Part shown: positions 1-11,528 of the stretch, in pieces
Numbering within the stretch: position 1 is the stretch's first letter
Layout of the letters: each line of letters opens with the position of its first letter
Origin: Gnetum montanum
Lineage: Eukaryota; Streptophyta; Gnetopsida; Gnetales; Gnetaceae
Assembly (NCBI GenBank): GCA_015680685.1
Contig: MNCI01029492.1
Span: forward strand, 383,061 to 447,060
Reading direction: 5' to 3'
DNA length: 64,000 nt
Made by a program: the position numbers and the translations under genes
Notes under the pieces: generated by a model
What the model was told of the DNA's origin: nothing
The model's input: the letters and a program-made list of their open reading frames with translations, nothing else
Database searches by the model: none

Positions 1-745
1 AAATTCTCTATGAATCACCGGTAGTAGCTAGTATGTCCAAGAAATGACCAAACATCTTTAACTATTTCTGGTTGGTAGGTTATTCCTTGGATGATCCTTA
101 TTTTTTTAGGGTCCACCTCAATTCCTACTTGTAAGATTTTGTGCCCTAGTACAATGCCCTTGTGAACCATGAGGTGACTTTTCTACCAATTGAGCTAAAA
201 GTTGGTTTCAATACAGCATTTTAGCACTTTCTCAAGGCAATCCAAGGCTTGCCCAAATGTAGCTTTAGAGGTGGAGAAGTCATCCATGAAGACTTCTACA
301 CTGCTACTAATCTGCTATTGAAAAATGCTCAGGACCAAGCACTGGAATGTGGTAGGAGCATTGCATAGACCAAACAACATCTTATGATATGAAAAAGTTC
401 CCTAGGGACTCGTGAATGTTATTTTTGTCTAATCTTCTAGTGTAATTTGAATTTGGTTATAACCACTATAGCCATCTAGAAAGCTATAGTAGCAATGCCC
501 AAATATGGTGTCAAGAACGTAGTCAATAAATGACAACAGAAAATGATCTTTGAATGTTGCCATATTTAACAGCCTAGAATCAATGCAAACCTACCATTTT
601 CCACCTTTCTTTGGCACAGTTATAAGCAGGCTAACCCACTCACTATCCACAATGGGATAAATGAATCCCACCTTGAGGAGTTTCTCAATTTCCTCCTTAA
701 CAATTTGCTTCAATTTGGGGTTCAACCACCTCTGTGTCAGTTTGG
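1..745 (-). pseudogene. Reverse transcriptase relic of element A
   Basis: The minus strand encodes a Ty3/gypsy reverse transcriptase that would copy element RNA into DNA in the virus-like particle. It begins near 735 with NPKLKQIVKEEIEKLL and continues through GFIYPIVDSEWVS, FLDGYSGYNQIQI, FGLCNAPTTFQ and the catalytic VFMDD near 278-292. The last visible part is GHTSYYR near the left edge. Several in-frame stops interrupt it, for example after the ITLED block, so it is a pseudogene. The order and wording of the motifs follow the Athila/Tat pattern. The thumb and RNase H regions are outside the window. Confidence 0.85.
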
Positions 746-1110
746 CTTCATGGCGAGTTAGTGTAACTGTGATGCTAGCATATCCTAGGATTAATCCCTA
801 TGAGTTTAAGATATGGCTAAGAAAAAGTTGCTGACCATCTTTCAACTACCTTCAATAGCATCTCTTTCTGTTCTAAAGCAAGTCTTGCATTAAATAAAAA
901 TGGCTTCTTATCTTTCAAAAATATATATTCCATTTTAGCTAGTGAAATTTTTAGTTCAAGGGGATCTTGCTTAAATTTATTAGGAATTTCCAACTCTCCC
1001 CAGTAGGTATCATCATTTGTATATTTAGAGAGTTGGTGATGAACTTGCTTGAGTTCATCCATGCTCGTGACATACTTACATGTTAGGCTCTCAGCTGGTT
1101 CCATGCAAAG
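746..1110 (-). pseudogene. Protease-RT linker relic of element A
   Basis: This stretch joins protease and RT and is conserved in elements A, E and F. It carries MEPAESLTCKYV, a central block ELEIPNKFKQDPLELKISL and a C-terminal LALEQKEMLLKVVERWSA. In F the same block reads KLEILEKFKQEPFELKPL. It has no recognised catalytic motif and corresponds to the spacer upstream of RT in Ty3/gypsy polyproteins. Element G inserted into exactly this block in element F. Its role is unknown and calling it a linker is inference from position. Confidence 0.65.
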
Positions 1111-1229
1111 TATGTTGCTTTATGAATTAGCGGTCAGCCACTGGGTGCCCTCTTGTTTTGTGGCTACTATGTACAAACACCTTTAAATTTTGACTTCTTA
1201 TGCAAACTACTTGCATGTAGAGATAGATG

Positions 1230-1745
1230 CTTACTTTATGGCCTAGAATTTCTACACACAATTGCACCTTGTATTGTTGTACGCGATGCATGGAACTCTC
1301 TTCTTCTCAATGTTTCCAAGTGCATTTTCTTTAGATATCTTTAGGGAAAGATCTCTAATGCCCATTCTTGCATCGACGGTGCTTAGCCATGCCCTTATCA
1401 TAATGATTGGAAAGTCCCCTTTGTAGTTCTCCACTTTGATTACTAGGAAATTAATAGGATAAAATCGCCCATAGATAATGGTCGCAATGTCTTCTACCAG
1501 TCCCAATAGAATAGTGATGGACTGGTCTACCAATTCTAATCTGATGTTGCTCTTCTTAAGAGAAGGCAGGTTCTAGGTAGTGTACATCTCATGAGAAATC
1601 AAATTAACATCAGAACCTAAATCAAGAAGAGCCTTGCATGGTTCATTCCCAGCAATCTGTAAATAAATTAGAGGACTTCCAAGATCAACTAATTTTCTAG
1701 GAAGGTTTCCTTCATGAATCCAATCAGACATAGTGTGAGTCAACA
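1230..1745 (-). pseudogene. Aspartic protease relic of element A
   Basis: The minus strand encodes a retropepsin-like domain that would cut the Gag-Pol polyprotein. The active-site segment near 1590-1640 reads CKALLDLGSDVNLISHEMY, so the usual DSG is DLG here; element F has DSGS and element E DSGF. Downstream are GLVEDIATIIYGRFYPINF, then VENYKGDFPIIM and RAWLSTVDARMGIRDLSL, the flap and C-terminal half. DLG at this site also occurs in Athila relatives, so the change may not by itself be inactivating. A stop and frame changes show that the copy is dead. Confidence 0.75.
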
Positions 1746-4215
1746 TTATGATATGAATCCTTGGAAAAGTTTGGTTTGAAGGAGGCTTGAAGGAATTTGA
1801 TATGGAGGAAGAGGCAGGATTAGAGTTGTCAACAGCAAGTTTAGGTGAAGGCTTAGGTGGACTACGGGGTCAAAAGAAAGGTCTTTTCTTTGATTAGGCA
1901 TTCAACCCCTCCGATTGATGATTGGATTACAAATTAATAGCCCTCATATCATTACGTTGTTGCGGTTGAGTAGGCAGTTCACCTTGCATAGGAGGAGCAG
2001 GTGGTAGCTATGCAACTGAAGGAGGAGTGTGTGCAGGGATAGGAGGAGGATAAGGATAGGAGGTAGCATCCCTTCTTTCATGTGGAAAATGAGCTTGATA
2101 ATAATCAGAAGGATGGTAGTAAAGCTGAATATTATAAACATGACTAGAAGAGTCACGTGGAAACATGGATTACTACACATGATAACCATATGAATCAAGC
2201 TATTAATAAGGGTATTGTTGCCTTGCTAGTGCAAGTGCCCATGATTATGGTTGCTGCCATTATTGGTGTTGTTGGTACGGTTGCAGTGGAGCTCCACTTG
2301 GATAACACAGTTGTTGTTGGTGGAACTACCTGAGATTACTTTGAGGATAAGGTAACCTTTTAGATGTTTGCCTTTGTGTAAGTCATGGATGTAAGGCATA
2401 CATCCCAAACTCCTGAAGATGTGACACAATGGAGCAACATCCTTTAGGATGTTCATATCGACATACATCACATCCATGATCATCATTTGATTCACTATCT
2501 GCAACTTTTCCTATTGCAGCAATTTTCCCCTTACCTTTGTAATATGCACGTTCAACTTCCTTGCTCCTCTTGTGCTCATAGTCATTACCTTGTTCTCTAG
2601 ACTCTTCAACGAATTTGAGGAAAACTTGAAATTTGCAATCCATGGAGTCCCTTAACTGATCAACCTTGGCCATAAGTTTAGATTAGAATTGTTAAAGTGG
2701 CAAGACATTCATATGCATCCCCTCATCAAATATGGATTCATCCTCATTATTGCAAAATTGAACCTTCCTCTTAGAGATGGAAGGATCACAGTTGTACTTC
2801 TCTACACTTTCTCTTTTTCTTAATCATCCTCCTCTTTGGCAACTTGCTCTATTCACCTTTGTACCTGATGGGTAGTTAGTTCTAACAATTTCCCTTAGGC
2901 ATAAACACCAAGGGTTTTCCTCATTTCATTACGAAGCCCATCTACAATGTGGTAAAGTTGTGCCAATTGAGAATGACCATGGCTAGGGCATTTGTGCATC
3001 AAGGCATAGTATCAACCAATGGTAGCATCTAAGGATTCATGTGTTCCTTGTTTTTACCCTTGAATTTTCTTCCTTAAGTTGGACACTCTGGAGTACATTT
3101 AATACTTATCATTGAATAACTCGAGCATGGTACTCCATTATCTAATAGATTTCAGTTCTAAGGACTAGCACCAGTTCTCTGCTTCTTTGATGAGTGTCCT
3201 TGGGAACAACTTCAATTTCTACCACTCATTCTTTATGTTCTATAAGGCACATGCATCTTGGAAAGCTTGAAGATTATTCTATAGATCAGAGTTATATTGT
3301 TCTTCAAATTGAGGAATATTGTTCATGTCTAACCATTTGATCCAACTATCTTTCATATGCCTTGTTGGAATTCTGATTGCCTTTGCGATGTTAAGCATAC
3401 TTTGGGTAGCAAATAGAGGCTCATCAAGGCCTTGATCATGGTGCCTACGATGCCCTCTACTACCCTTTTGTTCATGGCGATGTGCCTCTTTTAAATGTTT
3501 GCACCCTTATTCTTACCTATCTCAATGGTCCCTTTGGTTATTTTGGTCCTGTTAGTCATTTTGTTCATTTCGATCACCTCCATCACGATCTCACCCTCTG
3601 TGGTTATGATTAGAGCCAGAAGAAGATGATGATGACAAAGGGGAAGAGGAAGGAGAACCAACACCATCATGGTGCATACTACTACCTCTTTAGCAATTGC
3701 GATCATTATCATGATCATGCTTCTTGTCTGCATCTCTATCTTTACTTGCCCCTTCGAATCCTTCTTTGTCATTGGATCCCTTGTTACCAAAATCAGGATT
3801 GTGAACTATGGAGTGCAAATTTTGGTTTTGAGCTCCATCATTGAAGTCAAAGAGAGCAGCGTCATTGTATGGAAAACCCCTAGAGAAGGGTTCTCCACTA
3901 GCTTATTGGTACAACAAGAATGGAGGATTGTTAAGCCCTTTTCCTTTCAAACACTCATAATGTTGTTCTAGCTATCGATCCTGCAAGCGTTGTGCTTCAA
4001 TGGGATGATAATCCCTGGCATCAACATCTTTCACATTATACTCCCCATGGCAGTCTTGAAGACCACATCGTGCAAGCATGTGATAAAGCATTGTAGGAGT
4101 AGCACGATCGAGCGACAACACAATGTTGCCCTCCATGTCATGCCACCAGAATTGTTCATCCTAGTGTAGGATGAAGTTAAAGTTTGGCACATACTCATCG
4201 GGGTGAGTATATATG
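1746..4215 (-). pseudogene. gag relic of element A
   Basis: This is a degraded capsid/nucleocapsid gene read right to left. Near 4200-3970 is an N-terminal block matching element E gag (EYVPNFNFILH, then DMEGNIVLSLD). A serine- and charge-rich linker follows near 3800-3480. The capsid-like core near 3270-2820 includes STMLELFNDKY, YYALMHKCPSHGHSQ and HIVDGLRNEMRKTLGVYA. A zinc-knuckle variant near 2490-2420 reads CDVCRYEHPKGCC. A proline- and glutamine-rich tail near 2340-1900 ends at the protease. Stops occur throughout. The same order in C, D, E and F supports the call. Confidence 0.75.
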
Positions 4216-4451
4216 ATTTAGTACTATCAAGACTTTGTTAAATGAACATTATTAGCCTTGTGTAGAGAAGCGCTCCTGTGAGAACAAAACATTTTTGGTT
4301 AGCGAAATAAAAATCATAGTGTGCTTTGAGAATTGGTTATAGTAATTGTAAAATAAGATATGACTCTAAGGTTTGTTCCAATTATTTAAATACTTTGACT
4401 AGGTCCTAGAGAGTGCACCAAACAGCAAATATTTCCTCGCAATGATACCAA
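4216..4451 (-). other. Leader and degraded primer-binding site of element A
   Basis: This is the untranslated leader between the 5' LTR and gag. The primer site next to the LTR, at 4434-4450, is heavily mutated; on the minus strand it reads TGGTATCATTGCGAGG against the TGGCACCGTTGCC of better copies. The gag start codon seen in D and E is lost here. Confidence 0.55.
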
Positions 4452-5330
4452 TGATAAGTGACAAGGTACCCCTATGCCCAACCATACAAATCACTAAGGC
4501 ATTACGCGCGATCTGGTCGAATTCCATTGACCTATAGTTATCTCATATACTAGTCTCTCTAGGAAGTGAAATGACATTGAGAATGTTCGTTGTCTTCCTA
4601 ACTACAGTTTTGAGGCTCAAGGGTATGGTTTAAGTGTAATTGAAGTGTATGAATTTTTGTCATTTTATATTTTATGGATGTAATTGCCTACAACAAGAAT
4701 AAGGGTAGAGTAGATTGGAAACTAATGTCTATTACCTAGCTAGCCTAACGCAAGTAATCACCCCACTTTCTTGGACACATCTTGAACACATATAGCATTG
4801 TTGGGCTACCAAATGTTAAGCGTTGCTAGGTTACCAAGTACTATATGAATGGTCGAAGTGGTCATGCTTACGTTCATTAACGATTGGAAATAAATTGCTT
4901 AATTCAAATGCATTAAAATAAAGAGCAAGAAAGTAAAATGCATTAAAGGAAATATTAAGGTATTCTTAGTGCTGCAAGGATTGTCAAAAGAGCTCATTTT
5001 ATTCAAGTTACACTACTGTGCTTAGGTACATCAGTGCTTGAATAAGGAATCATACACAATTTAGACTCCTTCTATGGGCACTCAGAAATATTCTAACTCT
5101 AAGGAAAAGAAACTACAAGAGCTTCGCTAGTTTGACTAAGAATGACTAAAAATTGACTATTAAAAATTGACCCAAAACGGGAGCCCAGGTGTGGTATTTA
5201 TAGACCTAGGGTAGATGCTCTGACGTCACTTATGCAACATTGCATCAAGACCTCAACATCACATACGTGATGTCGTGGCTCCAACATCATGTACCTGACA
5301 TCGGGGCCAACACAAAACGATGGTTGATTA
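4452..5330 (-). repeat. 5' LTR of element A
   Basis: It starts with TGATAAGTGACAAGGTACCC, matching the LTR ends at 18850 and 54930. It contains the paired TTGGTAAYCC-like motifs (4800-4850), an R-region stem block near 4990-5050 and a minus-strand TATA box (+ strand TATTTATAG near 5196). The U3 beyond it holds its own set of palindromes: TGACGTCA-like (near 5220), ACATCACATACGTGATGT (near 5260) and ACATCATGTACCTGACAT (near 5283). The outer end is approximate. Confidence 0.75.
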
Positions 5331-5559
5331 TCTATGATATCATGGATACAATATTGCATTAGTTAACATAAAAGTGTTTATCAAAGTACCACTAAAATTG
5401 GATTGGAAAATGAAAATACATAAAGCTTGATGATTAAATCATGAGAAATTACATAATTAATATTCATGTAATGCATTGAAGATTTTATCATCATTCAACT
5501 TCAAAGATATTAAACAATAGCATATAGAGCTCATCCTTTAAAGCAAAAAAGCATAAGAG

Positions 5560-6230
5560 ATAATACCATAGTTGTAAGAAACAATACTTCAAAAAATTTC
5601 ATCGTAAATGTACACTTGCATAGTTATAAGAGAACACGCTTCCATTTTTCTATTTCTTAACAAGATTATTTATTTTATTTCAATACGAAAAGTTGTGATT
5701 ATCCTACATTGACATCAAGCCATTTTAAATTTCAGTGAATACTTTAATTTTATTAAGATTATTTACATATTAATTGTGAATGTTGTCATTTATTTACTTT
5801 CAATCACAATTATAATTGATTCTTATAATACATTTCTGAAATCTTTTTATCACTCAAAAAAATGAATAAAACATTGAACAACACTATGTGTTCTTATATT
5901 AATCCTCAAAAACCATTAAGTACTATGAAGTTCTCTGTATCCATGATGGAAGTGGGAAAAAACAACAAAATATATGAAAAGAAATTATTTACCCATACAT
6001 TAACAAAAATCTTTCATCTTAAAGATGATGGTTAAGAGTGCCTAGTTCTACTTTAGCTAAAATAATAAATTTACAATACATAGGCATAACAAAAGGAATA
6101 TTGAATAATTGATAGAAACACAATAAAAACCATAAGAAAAATATCAACTAATGATTAGAAATTCAAGTAAATATGCCATAAGCAAAAAATGTATAGATGA
6201 GATTTCACAAAAATATGATGGAAAAAAATA
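5560..6230. repeat. AT-rich dispersed repeat, copy 1
   Basis: This AT-rich non-coding segment matches 51760-52340 in the same orientation over about 600 bases. Shared landmarks in the same order are GTTGTAAGAAACAATACTTC, CTTGCATAGTTATAA, TTATATTAATCCTCAAAAACC, AGTACTATGAAGTT and CCATGATGGAAGT. No coding potential, LTR ends or terminal inverted repeats are evident. It may be the body of an unidentified old element. Confidence 0.55.
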
Positions 6231-6419
6231 ATGATTAAAAAAATAAGGGAAATGACATTCATTAAATCCAAGCTAGTGACTATTAACTCCTACTTCTATC
6301 AAAAAATTATTCCATGTTATCATTTTTTCCTTTCCTTTCAATGCCAACACCAAACTTGAATTTTACCACATTTTCTAGTCCTGCCTCTTCCATACGTCCA
6401 TTATATCCTAGCTAGATTC

Positions 6420-6640
6420 AAACAAGTATCACTAAAATTGGTCTGGGAAATGATGATACAAATTGCCTAATGATTAATAACAAGTGTTGGAATTGTAGAT
6501 ATTGGAACATAAACAATCATAGAACTAATGATTGTAGCTCAATATACATTAAAGATATTTCTTCATTTCACTTATAAAGATACTAAATGATAGCATATGA
6601 AGCTAATTTTATGAAGTAAAAAGCATAAGAGATCAGGTGT
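6420..6640. repeat. Diverged direct repeat of 5380-5580
   Basis: The segment repeats the block at 5380-5580 about 1.04 kb downstream. Shared strings include CACTAAAATTGG near the start, and both end in GCATAAGAGAT after related text (ATTAAACAATAGCATAT against ACTAAATGATAGCATAT). It could be a local duplication or a pair of ends from a very old element. Nothing coding is visible here or in 6641-7128. Confidence 0.4.
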
Positions 6641-7128
6641 AACATTCCTATTGCCCTTCCTTGGGTATTTGACTAGGTTGAAACAAAGTGCTAGTGAGTA
6701 ACACACATAAAAACATATAAACTCAACTTGAATCATACAACAAATTGAAAACATGGTGGAATAACACATTTTAAACTAAAATCATTAAGAAAAAGTATAA
6801 ATAAAACATACACGCCAAACTGTACCACATGCCAATAGTACATGTAACTAAAAGTACTAACAAGTTATCAAAGTCTATAGTAACAATAGTAATATGAATA
6901 ATATGTATAACATCCTATCATAAAGTCTAACAACACAATGATTGTCTAAACAAAAACCAAGGATGAATATATCTGTCTCTTGAGTAAATATATATATAAA
7001 CATAGATAAGTATAAGGAAATTACACTTCAATCATCTCCCTCAATCTTGATACTCTCTAACATCACTAACTCCATCACTTGTATAAAATACAATTTATAT
7101 AAATTGAGTAGGAAGCCTTTTGTAACAC

Positions 7129-8427
7129 CCCTATTAATTATCTATAAAATATCCCATAATAACTACTAGAGATGCTATGAATCCCCAAGGATATGGATTT
7201 AATCTTGATTTACTAATTTAAAAGGAAGTGGCAAAATAGATAAAAAAAAATATTAATTAGGAGCATAAATATAGTAGAACATTACATCACAACAAAATTT
7301 TATATTACTTGCATATATAATTAAGTAAAATTTAATTAGAGGAAATTTGAGTTTTGCGTAGCTACAAAAAGGTAATTGTCAAAAAATTTCACTAGTTATA
7401 TTAAAAAATAATACATAAAATAATGATCCTAGTAACACCTATTTCATCTCAATCAAACATCTAGAAATAAAAGCTCAAATTCTACAATTTTTTTGCAAAA
7501 TCATGTTTATGTCATGAGTAGATACCAAATATTCATAAATTATCAAGGGGCAAGTTGGGCATAATTTTTGTAATTTTCAAAATACACCAAAATATAGAAG
7601 ATGGTATGAATAATATTGAAATATATTTTTTCAAAAAAATATCCAAAATTACAAAAATTGAATAGAGTCTTAGCATAATAATTAAAATCATAGAAAAATA
7701 ACAAAAGATAAGAAGGTAGAGAGGAGAGATAGAAAATCCATAGTAATATGGGACAACCATGTGAAAGGAAAATAAAATAAACTTCCTTACTTATGTTGGC
7801 AAGGCTTCCAAAATTTTCTTGTGTCTTCCTTTCCAACCTAATGCCCTTAATTGGTTTTTGTTTTGCTTAGCTTATTACACCTAAAAGCCTTCTTCAAACT
7901 ACTAGAAGATGTATCTAGGCCCATTGCCTATTATTATATAGGAAAGAATAGAAGAAATAAGACCAAAATTAGCTTCAAAATGAAGAAGAAAAGGAAAAAA
8001 CATCTTTTAGAAAAACGCAACAAGGTATGGTTTTGCAAAACAATGGTGTCAAAACCAAACAATGAAAAGAAGTGATTAAAAAACAAGCAGCAAAGAGGCG
8101 TGGAGGCAGCAAAGGAAAAAGTAATATGCATATAATAAGCATAACATATGTGTTACGCATATATATCATATATGCTAAGCACATAATGTGCTTTTTCCAT
8201 TTTGACTTTTCTCTTTTTCTTTTTAAAAGAAAATTTGATTTTTTATGATTTTCTAAAATAAATTATTTACATAAGTTCATTTTTATTTTTTGTCTTTCCC
8301 TTAGTCCCCTCCCATTCTAACACTCATAAGATGCATATTGGAACTCCAAATCAAATTCCATTTAAACCTACAAGATCCTTATCAAGTGTTCTACCAAATA
8401 GTATGTTGAAATCTTATCTAGGTGTTA
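7129..8427 (+). repeat. Possible degraded solo LTR of another family
   Basis: The left end reads TGTAACACCCCTATT, a start common in plant LTRs, and the right end reads CTAGGTGTTAC, giving an inverted TGTAACACC/GGTGTTAC pair about 1.3 kb apart. A related start, TGTAACATTCCTATT, lies at 6639. No target duplication is obvious and the interior is featureless and AT-rich. The call rests only on the termini. Confidence 0.25.
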
Positions 8428-10540
8428 CTTATCATAGTTGCTTGGTTAAAATGCCAAAAATTTTATGGTACTTTAGCAAACTACAAAATGTAATATCTTG
8501 AAAAAAGTAACTTTGATTTGAGTGAACCAAAGGTCAAAATCTACATTTTTGAATGTCTCGGACACATTAGTAAAGTCAGATTCTAGGTAGGACATCATCC
8601 TAAGGAACTTCATTAATAAAGCTGATTTATGCAATATTTAATTATAATTAAAAATGCTCTTTAAATCCTACTTTAATAAGAAAAAGTAATAAGGGATATG
8701 TTTTGGCTAGGGTTAGGATTCATAACTGCTTCATGAACAAAGTATTATACAATCACATGTGCACAATGAAAATAAAAGATGCATAACTAGATGTGCATAA
8801 TTACGCATAAAGGTGCATAAGGAAATAAATATGCATAGCCAAGCACTTCCTAAGGTAATTGGATTTCAACATTTAATCATAAAATATAAAGCATATCTAT
8901 GATTGAGCTCCAACAATAGTAAAATAAAGTATACAAAACTTTAAGAAAATACCCTAGAAAGTAGATTACATTCACTTATGTAAGAAATTAACAAAAACAA
9001 TAACAATAACAACAGTAATAACAATAAGATAATCTATTGAAATGCATCTAAAACATTAAAGAATTAATTACATGCATTAGATTAAATAACTAGACCTTTG
9101 CAAATTATTAAGTTGTAATACTTTATACTTTTCTTATTAGATGGCTAATAAATATCACACTAGGGAAGAGGAATGGAGGCAAGAAGAACTTGCAACCAAG
9201 GTTAGTCATGCAACCAAAGAGACTCTTATGACATGTGCCTAAGAAACTTATGCATAGTTTAATTAGAAACTTGTGTGCCAAATATGGTAGCTAAAACATT
9301 CACTCTTAGTGTATCATATATATTCGTTGTCATAAGCATTGATTTTTATTACATATGTACAGGTTTTTTATTAGTCTTTATTACCTCTACTAGTTTTGGT
9401 CCCCATCAACCTGTGATCCATGATCACTAACCTTCTAGAGGATAGGTCATAGGAGCAACTTGTGACTCTCCTAGATATTGTACCATCTATAGGGACTACT
9501 AATTCTATGCTCTCTTACACCTAGGATAAGGCTTGAGACATGAGTCTTACTAATCCATCCTAATGGGGGATCCTCCTCCTCCACATCTATGGTGCCTCAC
9601 CACCAACTAGAAAACTCCCTTATGTTAGTTCCACCCACCAAATGACCATAAGTAGCCTATGCTATGTGCATCATCAAAGAACATGTATTAACTTGACTTG
9701 CTAAAGCCATAATCATCCTAACATATTACACATACCAAAACCCAATCACATCCATGAACTAATCATAACAGAAGTGTAGTTCTCACTAATGGTGTAAGCA
9801 ATTCAATGTTAGTCCAAGCCCATGCATAACTAACTCCATGCAATGTAACTCTATCAACATGGCATAACTAAAACATCCATCATAGTCTTACTTGCACATA
9901 CAAAGAATGTGTTTTTCCATTATAGAAATTAATAAATTCATAAATCATATCATTGTAACCTAACTACAACTCATGGTTCCTTCGTTTTTCCCAACTATGA
10001 CTCATGGTGGCATCACAACCTCTAATATGAGTTGGCCATGACTGGATTCCTACTTGTCCTAATGCTAAGATCAACAACATAAAATTGACTAGAAACCATT
10101 GCAATCTTCTTGCAAAACAATTATAACTCACATCCTTTAAATACTCTTAACATGACCTAATTGTTACAGATTCAACACTGGCAACCCCCAAAATACCCTT
10201 AGCATAAGGACATCGAAACACATGGTCCCCCTTGAAATTCCATAATAGATAGGCTACAAGGCTACTATGACTTGTAACTACACCCACAAGCAAACAAAAG
10301 AGTCAAAATAAGCTACTAACATACTCAAAATCCCATGTGCTTAATAGTTTAAATATAATCCATGCATCCTTGAAGAACTATAATTAATCTCATACAACCT
10401 TGAGAGGATGTAAATTTCATTAGTATGTTACATAACAAATACATGTATAATTCTAAAATTGAAAAAATAAAATAGTTTTTTTGCTACATCATCAAACTTG
10501 AAGGATCTATTAGACAAAGGAAATGTACATAGCATGCATA
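8428..10540. other. AT-rich intergenic spacer
   Basis: I find no supported gene or element. A short reading frame at 9141-9240 (MANKYHTREEEWRQEEL) has no recognised relative and is probably chance. A cluster of GCATAA-type words lies at 8780-8840. Confidence 0.5.
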
Positions 10541-10990
10541 GCGAACACTTCAATAATATAGTTACCAAGTTTTCTTGGTGCTACATCAAATAGGTATTTT
10601 AAGATTTTAGTTGTAATTTGCCATTTTTAGTGACAATGCTCCAAAGCAAGACATTGTAGAAATATGTGATGGTAGGTTCTCTTTTCTTGTAGAGTCTTGA
10701 CCCATCTACCTGTTTTAATTCTAAAATAGTGAGAGCCTAATCTTGCCCAGCTAATTTAACATCGTAGATCAAGGGATATAGGGGCACATACATAAGTTTC
10801 TTTCTTGTTGATGCCTTCTCTAATGTTAGTTATGTAGAATTATTTTTTACTTGTTGGATTATCCCATATGTGCAAAAGTGCCTTTTCTTTAATACTCTTA
10901 TGTAGTTGTTTCATATGATAATGAAGAATTTCTTTGATGAGTCATCATCTGCATCAAAAGTGATATCGAAGCCCCTTAGGTGTGTTGATC
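10541..10990 (-). pseudogene. LINE C-terminal (reverse-transcriptase zinc-binding-like) fragment
   Basis: The minus strand encodes the C-terminal part of a plant non-LTR retrotransposon. The clearest block is RLGSHYFRIKTGRW, matching the LRxxSHxLRxETGRW pattern found just before the cysteine/histidine cluster in plant LINE polyproteins, followed by LQEKRTYHH and FLQCLALEHCH. Upstream is an acidic FDITFDADDDSSKKF segment. It needs frame changes and has stops. With 19690-20163 and 21126-21660 it forms one LINE on the same strand in the right order, so element B probably landed in this LINE. The assignment is from motif memory. Confidence 0.6.
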
Positions 10991-11008
10991 TAATACTCTT
11001 ATGTAGTT

Positions 11009-11499
11009 GTTACCAGAAAATACGCTTATGTGTTAGCAATTGGTTGTACTCATTCCGCTTAATGATGAGGAACATAAATAACATTAATTGGAAACAACAA
11101 TAAAAAATACATTAAATTTTTAATCTAAGAAAATCATAAATTCAAAGTGGATGCTGTAATGATGTAAATGATCTTGATCCTTATTGCCGAACATATAATG
11201 TGCCCAAGTACATTGCACTCAAATAAGGATGCCATGCAACCATAAACATCACACTACAAGCATACACTGGAATTGAAATTGGAAAACTCTAACTGACTCT
11301 ATCTATCTTCTATCTCTACCTATCTGTCTATGTATCTCTCCCCCCACACCATGCACCCCATGTGATATTTATAGGTGAGCATGGTAGAAATGACATTAGA
11401 TATTCGACATCGCTTACTAATTGCAATATCGGATCCCCAATATCAGATCCACGATCTTGGAGCCCTGATATCGCTTCTAACGTGGATGATAACTCATCA
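11009..11499 (-). repeat. Truncated 3' LTR of element B
   Basis: It is collinear with 19200-19681 of the 5' LTR, starting at GTTACCAGAAAATACGC and ending with the terminus CTCATCA at 11493-11499. A minus-strand TATA box (+ strand ATATTTATAGG) is near 11366. U3 palindromes include GATATTCGACATCGC, GCAATATCGGATCC and CTGATATCGC. The U5 end is lost, next to a 21-base duplication (10890-10910 and 10991-11011). Confidence 0.8.
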
Positions 11500-11509
11500 T
11501 ACCCCCACA
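11500..11509 (-). other. 3' polypurine tract of element B
   Basis: TACCCCCACA on the plus strand gives TGTGGGGGTA on the minus strand immediately outside the 3' LTR, the expected plus-strand primer position. Confidence 0.65.
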
Positions 11510-11528
11510 ACTAAATGAAAACTTGCCC

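Larger units (their letters stand above)
1..5330 (-). mobile_element. Element A: Athila-like Ty3/gypsy retrotransposon, cut by left window edge
   Basis: A decayed LTR retrotransposon lies on the minus strand, with its 5' LTR on the right and RT running off the left edge. In transcript order it shows 5' LTR, degraded primer site, gag, protease, linker and RT. Every coding part carries stop codons or frameshifts, so it is dead. Its parts match elements E and F block by block, so family membership is secure. RNase H, integrase, third ORF and 3' LTR would lie to the left of the window. The right end of the LTR lacks a clean CTCATCA terminus, so the outer boundary near 5330 is approximate and no target duplication can be tested. 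Confidence 0.85.

Noticed and set aside
3491-3971. Plus-strand frames of 72-100 codons at 3.6-4.0 kb
   Set aside because: Antisense shadows of the gag linker of element A.
7533-7836. Hydrophobic minus-strand frames suggesting a membrane protein
   Set aside because: AT-rich sequence read as Phe/Ile/Leu/Tyr; two overlapping frames look equally 'membrane-like' and there is no homologue in the window.
9141-9240. Small protein starting MANKYHTREEEW
   Set aside because: Only about 33 codons, no relative, no conserved second copy.
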